From Dendrocalamus latiflorus (Eukaryota > Streptophyta > Magnoliopsida > Poales > Poaceae), in assembly GCA_017311315.1 (NCBI GenBank), contig CM029660.1:30823410-30887409 (forward strand): a stretch of DNA of 64,000 nucleotides, given 5' to 3'. Shown piece after piece: positions 58,661-64,000 of the stretch (positions are counted from its first letter, which is position 1; every line of letters begins with the position of its first letter). The notes beneath the pieces are model-generated. The model saw only the letters and a program-made list of their open reading frames with translations, was not told where the DNA came from and did no database searches. The position numbers and the translations under genes are program-made.

Positions 58661-60177
58661 TTCAAAATTAAACCACCAATATACCTCGAATTTTGTGATT
58701 TTCACTCCTAGCGAGAGCGTTGAGTCACTTCGCATCGTCTCAGTTCTTAAGCAACCAAAGGGAGTAAATCAGTACTCCAATGGCTTGTCGAGGTCGAGTT
58801 GCAAATGAAATTAGGAACCTGTTAAGCACAGCACAGTAAGTAGGTCGTGAAGCACCAGGCGGTAATTCAACGATCAGCGCAAGGTACCAGCCATTAACAA
58901 GTCGTCATTGCAACGGCCTGTAACTAATTGCTAAGTCAACGACCAAAGCAGTGGTGTTAGGACAGGTTGGTTCCCATGCATGGTTTACCATCAGAAAATG
59001 TCTGATGTCGGCTAGTAGGTACTGCTCCAGTTAGACACTCAAAATTCTTCAATAGCATCGGGCAGTACATACTGAAGTTAAACGATGGCACATGCAAGGC
59101 TCATGTCGCACGTTTTGGTACAGCGAGGAAGGCTCCTGGATCTAACTCAATGGAATTCCAGAGGAATTTAAAAGAGGCGGCTTCTGTATGAATAACCTGG
59201 TATCCAATGACTGTAGCTTGCCAGGTAGAATCACATCTCAGCCGTAACGTACAAGCGGCATCAATCACACAGCTCGCGCAGTCTGAACGGCCCATTCCAG
59301 ATGGATAAGGCGTATGGGCAGGATTTCTACTCTTCAGTAGCAATAATGGCAATCCAGATAGAACCTAAGAGAGGAGAAGAAACCCTGCACCACAGCTCAA
59401 GGGAAATAGAATCGTTTTCCCTAAAAAAGGGAAATAGAATCGTTTGTGTCACTGAAGATGCGTCAATACATTATTCATGGTGAGATAACGGGTGGTTCAT
59501 CAAAACTGGAGATAACCTTTCACATCTGCTGCTTAATTGGTGAGATTATAGATCGGTCGAGTATAACGAGGGTAACAATTTTGCCCATAATTATAGATCA
59601 GTCGAACAAGGCATATGAGTAATCAACCTTCCAACCAAATTTCGGACAGAATCTGAGAGAAAATTCTATATGCAGCAAAGCAATCTACAACTCCACGAAC
59701 TAACATAACAGGTCTTAGATCTGACACAATACAAACCAACAAAGGCAAATCTTAATAAATTTATCATTGTGAATTCTGCAAATTTCTGTCATCGAGAGTT
59801 TCACATTTTTTGTGCCTCTTTTTGTCCCAATATAGTATAATCACTAGCTGAAACTGTAGGATAGTATATCCTAGTGCCTATCTCCTCCATCTTGACAAAA
59901 TAGCATGTTGTGTTAAGACCAAATTGTTGGCTCCCGAAACAGGAGCAAAACTGGTCAATACATGAGTAGTTAGTTTAGGAGGAATTGAGTATCAAATTTA
60001 AAGCTGCCACAAACTTAACAAGATATATTTGAAATGGCTTCTTAAACAACTTTGATTTCACTCTCAAAAGAAACGCTTTATTTCAATATATATTGAAAAA
60101 TTTAAACTCAAATTCTTCTAGACTTTCTGAGAAACCCAATCAATATCCATCCATATATACCATCACAGCTTGATTCA
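58661..60177. other. no recognisable gene
   Basis: AT-rich intergenic sequence downstream of the SCP2 gene. A 23-base tandem duplication (AAGGGAAATAGAATCGTTT, twice) lies at 59398-59448. GATTATAGATCGGTCGA / ATTATAGATCAGTCGA is repeated at 59543 and 59590. Confidence 0.35.
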
Positions 60178-60360
60178 TCAAGAAATATCAATCATCATCA
60201 GAATCATATAACCTGATAAAAATGAACCGAATAATTCGGTTGAATTGACAACCGTATCATTATCTCAATTCAATCGATAACATCATATTCCCGTGCCCTG
60301 TTCATCTATTCCACTCATCCTAGCTAGTACACCATGGTTGCAAGGTTTATCACCAAACCA
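60178..60360. repeat. diverged tandem duplication downstream of SCP2, copy 1
   Basis: TCAAGAAATATCAA at 60178, CATATAACCT at about 60208 and TTCATCTATTCCACTCATC at 60301 recur in the same order near 60673-60850. Confidence 0.5.
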
Positions 60361-60672
60361 CAACCAAAATTAGCGTACAATCTATTATAAACTAACTTTG
60401 ATGGCATGGAAATCAGTTTTTATCTGAAGCACCCAAATTTTCTGAAGCAGTCTAATTTTACTATTTTTGGAAATACTAACTAATGACCAACGTCTCTTTT
60501 AGAGCCATAACAGAAACGTTCTGCTAAAATAGGACGAGATCCTATATAACAAAACTCCACAGCGCTATGCAGTGCATCACAGTGCAACACAACAATAGCT
60601 AACTGCTACCTATTTTAACTCTGAAAAAGGGCATCGATGACATATTATCACTTGTTGTCACTAGTCAGTATC

Positions 60673-60880
60673 TCAAGAAATATCAACAAGCAACAGATCA
60701 TATAACCTAATGAAGAAGAAAAGCAGAACAATATCACGAGACACAAAACATTGTAACTGGATTCAAGTGAAACATTAACCATGGCGTTATCCAAATTCCA
60801 CTGATTACATCAGGCATTCATGTGTTGTTCATGTATTCCACTCATCGTATCAGATACATAATAATTGCAACTTGCGACCC
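60673..60880. repeat. diverged tandem duplication downstream of SCP2, copy 2
   Basis: It matches 60178-60360 with offsets of about 495-527 bases (TCAAGAAATATCAA at 60673, TTCATGTATTCCACTCATC at 60828). Copy 2 probably overlaps the 3' UTR of SCP2. Confidence 0.5.
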
Positions 60881-60917
60881 TTGTTATCCGACGGCCCCCA
60901 AATAATAGTCTATCCTT

Positions 60918-63001
60918 CTACAGCTTCGATGGCTTGGGGAAGATGTCCGGGGTAAACTTCTGCGCCGCGCTTATGCTTCCCTTGATCTTCATAGCCCCTC
61001 TAACACATCAAAAGAACACATCAATAACAACAACAACAAACAACAACAACAACAAAATCTTTTATCCCAAACAAATTAGGGTAGAATAAGAATAAAACCT
61101 TCTCAAGATCAAAGAGATAAGAACCTTAAATTAAAAACCTACAATGCTAAAACCATAAGCCGTACATCCTGCTATCTGAATTGAGAGCCTAAAACACCGC
61201 CCCTATCCTAAAACACTGCCCCTAATTTCTTACGGTTCCGGTACGTGGATCGCTAACTTTCATGCGCTCCTATCCAAAACTAATTCTTTAGATACATTCC
61301 AATCCCTCAAGTTTCTTTTAACTGCTTCCTCCCACATCAGTCTTGGTCGACCTCTGCCTCTTCTTACGTTTTCAATACGCCTTAAAATTTCACCACGTAC
61401 CAGTGTCTCAGGAGGCCTTCGTTGGAGATGTGCAAACCATCCCAAGCGATGTTGGACAAGCTTCTCTTCAATTGTGCTAATCCCACTCTATCACGTATAT
61501 CATCATTACGAATGCAATCCCACCTTGACCACAGATCCACCGTAGCATCCTCATCTCCAATATACTCATTTTTTTTGTATATGTTATCTTTTAGTCGCCC
61601 AACATTCTGCTCAATATAGCATCGCGGGCCTAATCGCCACTCCATATACCCTTTAACTTTTGAGGGACTTTTGTTACAAAGGACACTAGATATTTGGCAC
61701 CATTTCACCCACCCCGCTCTGATCATGTGGCTCACGTCTTCATCAATCTCACCGTCCCACTGTAGCATCAATCCCAAATAATAAAATGTGTCCTTCTTAT
61801 GCACTACTTGTCCGTCCAATCTAACGTCTCCATCATCTGTCATAGCACCACTGAAATCACACATCATATACTCAGTTTTAATCCTACTCTAAGGACAAAG
61901 CCCTTCAATTCTAAGATCTTCCTCTACAACTCGAGCTTCCTATCAATACCTATCCTACTCTCATCAACCAGCGCCATATCATCAGCGAAAAGTATACACC
62001 AAGGGATATCTCCTTGTATATCCTTTGTAACATTGTCTATCAGTAGGTTAAAAATATATGGACTTAACGCTGACTTTTGGTGTAGCCCTATGTTAATAGG
62101 AAAGTCATTAGTAATACTACCACATGTTCTGACATTAGTCATAGCATTTTCGTACATGTCCTTAGTTAGGGTAATATATTTTGTTGGAACTTTTTTCTTT
62201 TGGAGCATCCACCACATGACCTAAGGGAGAGACGTCCTGACCCTTGATCATTTATCACCATACCCAGATTCCAATATAGGGCATCACTAAGAGGGTTTCA
62301 CCCTAACGAAACTTTTAATTTGAGTTTCATTCCATGACAAGATAGTATGATTTTTACGTTGGCTTGTCAAGCCTAACACAATTGTTCTTTTTTCTGGCTT
62401 AGGACAGGCTATATAGAAAACTACATAGACGGAGTTATCAGAAGAACACATCAGTCCAAAAAATTCTACAGAAAAATCTTAAATTTGAAAAAAAAATGTA
62501 TTCTCCTCACCGAATGAACGCAATCTGCGGGTTCATCTTCCCGTTGGCGATCGCAAGGAAGTCGTTATCCGTGAAGGAGAAGGTCGCATCCGGTTTCCCC
62601 TCGTATGGTCCTACACATTAGAAACAAATCTTTCAGGATACCGATCCCAAGTAGCCAAAATCAAGAGTAAAAGGAGGGAAAGGAGAGACCTTTGGTGACC
62701 TCGCCCTTCTTGAGGTCGACCACGAAGATCTCCTCGTCGACGCCAAGCTTCTGCGAGTCATCGCGTGACACCAAACAGGTTCAAGAAGGATCGACGCTGA
62801 TCCGTGGGGGATTTCACCCAATCTTGGCAAGAAAGTGAGGGATGCAGGGGAGATTCGAATATAGAGGCGGGGCCTAACCTTGGGGGCGATATTGAGCTGG
62901 TAGACGAGGGCGACCTTCTTGGTGAGGTCCTTGCCGGCGTTGGTGGCCAGGTGCAGGCGCATCTGCTCCAGGAGCTTCGCGGATTTGAGGCTGCTGTCCA
63001 T
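60918..63001 (-). CDS. SCP2: SCP2 sterol carrier protein, peroxisomal, four exons
   Basis: Exons on the minus strand: 63001-62879, 62750-62690, 62610-62511 and 60999-60918. All introns have GT-AG ends and the phases agree (0, 1, 2). The product is 121 aa, almost the length of Arabidopsis SCP2 (about 123). It is a single SCP2 domain: KSAKLLEQMRLHLATNAGKD (6-25), LVYQLNIAPK (32-41), VVDLKKGEVTKGPYEGKPDA (50-69), NPQIAFIRGAMKIKGSISAA (86-105), and it ends PKPSKL. The C-terminal SKL is a classical PTS1 signal, so it should act in the peroxisome matrix, where the family moves sterols, fatty acids and acyl-CoA between membranes. The frame is intact. Intron 3 carries an RTE LINE in the same orientation. 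An upstream in-frame ATG (63031) is possible, but the family starts at MDSS. Confidence 0.95.
61024..62441 (-). mobile_element. RTE-type LINE, 5'-truncated, in SCP2 intron 3
   Basis: On the minus strand 62217-61924 reads reverse transcriptase sequence (NIGLHQKSALSPYIFNLLID, then CILFADDMALVDESR with the catalytic FADD). 61867-61382 continues into the RTE C-terminal region (MMCDFSGAMTDDGDVRLDGQ, then FYYLGLMLQWDGEID). The 3' end is a (TTG)n tail (61024-61055 read on the plus strand as CAA repeats), as in plant RTE elements. A perfect 12-bp target duplication, AAGAACACATCA, sits at 61012-61023 and 62442-62453. One frame break separates the two coding blocks. Confidence 0.92.
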
Positions 63002-63330
63002 CTGAACCGGCGGTCGAGTCTTCGCACTCAATAGTACTAGTAGATTTGGGAGAGGAGATGCAACAGGCAGGACGGGGAGGAGGATGGCTAGTCTGGTACG
63101 TGTGGGGGATTAGGAGTATGGAGGAGTAGTAATTGCGGGAAGGGGAAGGCAAGGCAATGAAGCGGCGGTACAATTTCCAACCGCCGGCGGAGATGTGCAG
63201 GCACGACACGGCAGTCGGCACGCCACGCTGCGTGGATATAGAACCGGGCCCGAGGCACCGCACTTTTGGCTCGGTGCAAGTACGGTATGACATAAAACAG
63301 TAAATGATTTATACCGATTCGGTCCGACTG
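63002..63330 (-). promoter_or_regulatory. 5' flank / 5' leader of SCP2
   Basis: About 330 bp between the SCP2 start codon and a MITE at 63331. It is moderately GC-rich with pyrimidine-rich patches on the coding strand. No TATA box could be assigned with confidence. Confidence 0.4.
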
Positions 63331-63647
63331 AACATGGTGGTGATCGGTTCGGCTGAAAAGTTTATGATATATGGCTAAAAAGCTCATGGTTTATGGCTGA
63401 AAACACTGTAGCTGGCTGAAAAAAGCACTGTAGCTGACAGAAGCTTATTTAGCATAATTAAATTTAAAAAAATTTAAAAATATAAAAAATATGTTAGCTC
63501 ATTACGTATAATACAAACAAATACGGGAAAAAACGAAACGGCAAAAAAGCTCAACAAAAAAGCCAAAAGTTCAGAAAAAGACGAAACTTATGAATAGTAA
63601 AAAATAAGCCAGAAGCCAGAAGCCGAAGCCGAGTTGATCAGGGCCTG
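63331..63647 (+). repeat. GATCGGTTCGGCTGAAAAG MITE, copy E
   Basis: It is nearly identical to 27998-28283 (start GGTGGTGATCGGTTCGGCTG, end AGCCGAGTTGATCAGGGCC), with an internal extra segment near 63356-63395 where a short AAGCTCATGG / AAGTTTATGA stretch is repeated. It lies just upstream of SCP2. Confidence 0.75.
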
Positions 63648-64000
63648 TGATACTAGGACTGTGCACATTTGAGCCGACTGAAAAAGTGGTCCAAAAAACC
63701 GTATATTATTGGCCCACTCGGTTTAACCGGTTTTTAGTATTCGGTATGGGATCTTGATTTTGGGTTTTTTTGTTCAGAAAATAAAAACGGTTGAAAGCAG
63801 GAAAACCGAATATGCCTGTGAGTCACTGAGTCCAGGCGCAGCGCCGTAGCCGATAGCCCATTAGCCAATCCATCCCATTCAATTTCGGCCCATCCTCATC
63901 GACTCATTAGCCATTACAGCAATATAGCCCATTAGGTCAGGAGACTCAAGCATCTATGCCTACTCCAAACTCCAAAGCCAAGTAGCCTTGCCGTCTTAGC
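63648..64000. other. no recognisable gene
   Basis: Intergenic sequence with repeated TTAGCCCATTAG-like words at 63855-63935. Nothing further is identified. Confidence 0.3.

Noticed and set aside
59101..59352. 83-residue open frame on the minus strand
   Set aside because: Cys- and Trp-containing but matches no family I know; no supporting splice or start context.

Overview
This looks like nuclear DNA from a grass (Poaceae). Two host loci with plant-type introns are embedded in nested plant transposons: LTR retrotransposons with multi-kilobase LTRs, CACTA elements, a PIF/Harbinger element, Tourist- and hAT-type MITEs, and L1 and RTE LINEs. Very GC-rich stretches alternate with AT-rich repeats. 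I cannot fix the species; a rice-like or panicoid grass is plausible. All identifications come from reading the sequence and from family knowledge. No database search was run.

Layout. Positions 1-12.4 kb are a graveyard of truncated retroelements: the 3' part of a Gypsy-type LTR, a Copia element (LTR, primer site, gag) split by an L1 fragment, an antisense Gypsy gag, and a sense Gypsy integrase with its 3' LTR. An L1 LINE ORF2 (12.4-21.8 kb) is interrupted by a nearly complete 5.2-kb LTR. That LTR is bracketed by a perfect 409-bp duplication of LINE sequence, far longer than a normal target-site duplication. Positions 22.2-26.8 kb hold a broken GT37 fucosyltransferase gene (xyloglucan fucosyltransferase family). 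Positions 25-29 kb are rich in MITEs, including a hAT-type element with a perfect 8-bp target duplication. Positions 30.7-39.5 kb are one CACTA element with ATA target duplications, a decayed TNP2 transposase and an En/Spm-type second gene carrying a Ulp1 protease domain.

Positions 42.6-50.3 kb hold the intact paralogue of the fucosyltransferase. It has two exons and a predicted 560-aa type II Golgi membrane protein. Its 5.7-kb intron is mostly a PIF/Harbinger element whose transposase reading frame is open with D, D and E residues in place. An LTR-like insertion begins about 330 bp upstream of the start codon, and a second CACTA element is nested in it. That CACTA element (51.0-55.2 kb) carries intron-containing fragments of two unrelated host genes: a plastidial prephenate/aspartate aminotransferase and a golgin candidate. 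Positions 55-60 kb are mostly undescribed sequence with an LTR promoter-like stretch, a (CA)n tract and a possible SINE. Positions 60.9-63.0 kb hold a four-exon SCP2 sterol carrier gene encoding a 121-aa protein ending in the peroxisomal signal SKL. Its third intron carries an RTE LINE with a perfect 12-bp target duplication.

The two likely functional host products are a cell-wall fucosyltransferase and a peroxisomal lipid-transfer protein. The most unusual structures are the 409-bp duplication around the LTR, the gene-capturing CACTA element, and the stacked Harbinger/Tourist insertions in the fucosyltransferase intron.
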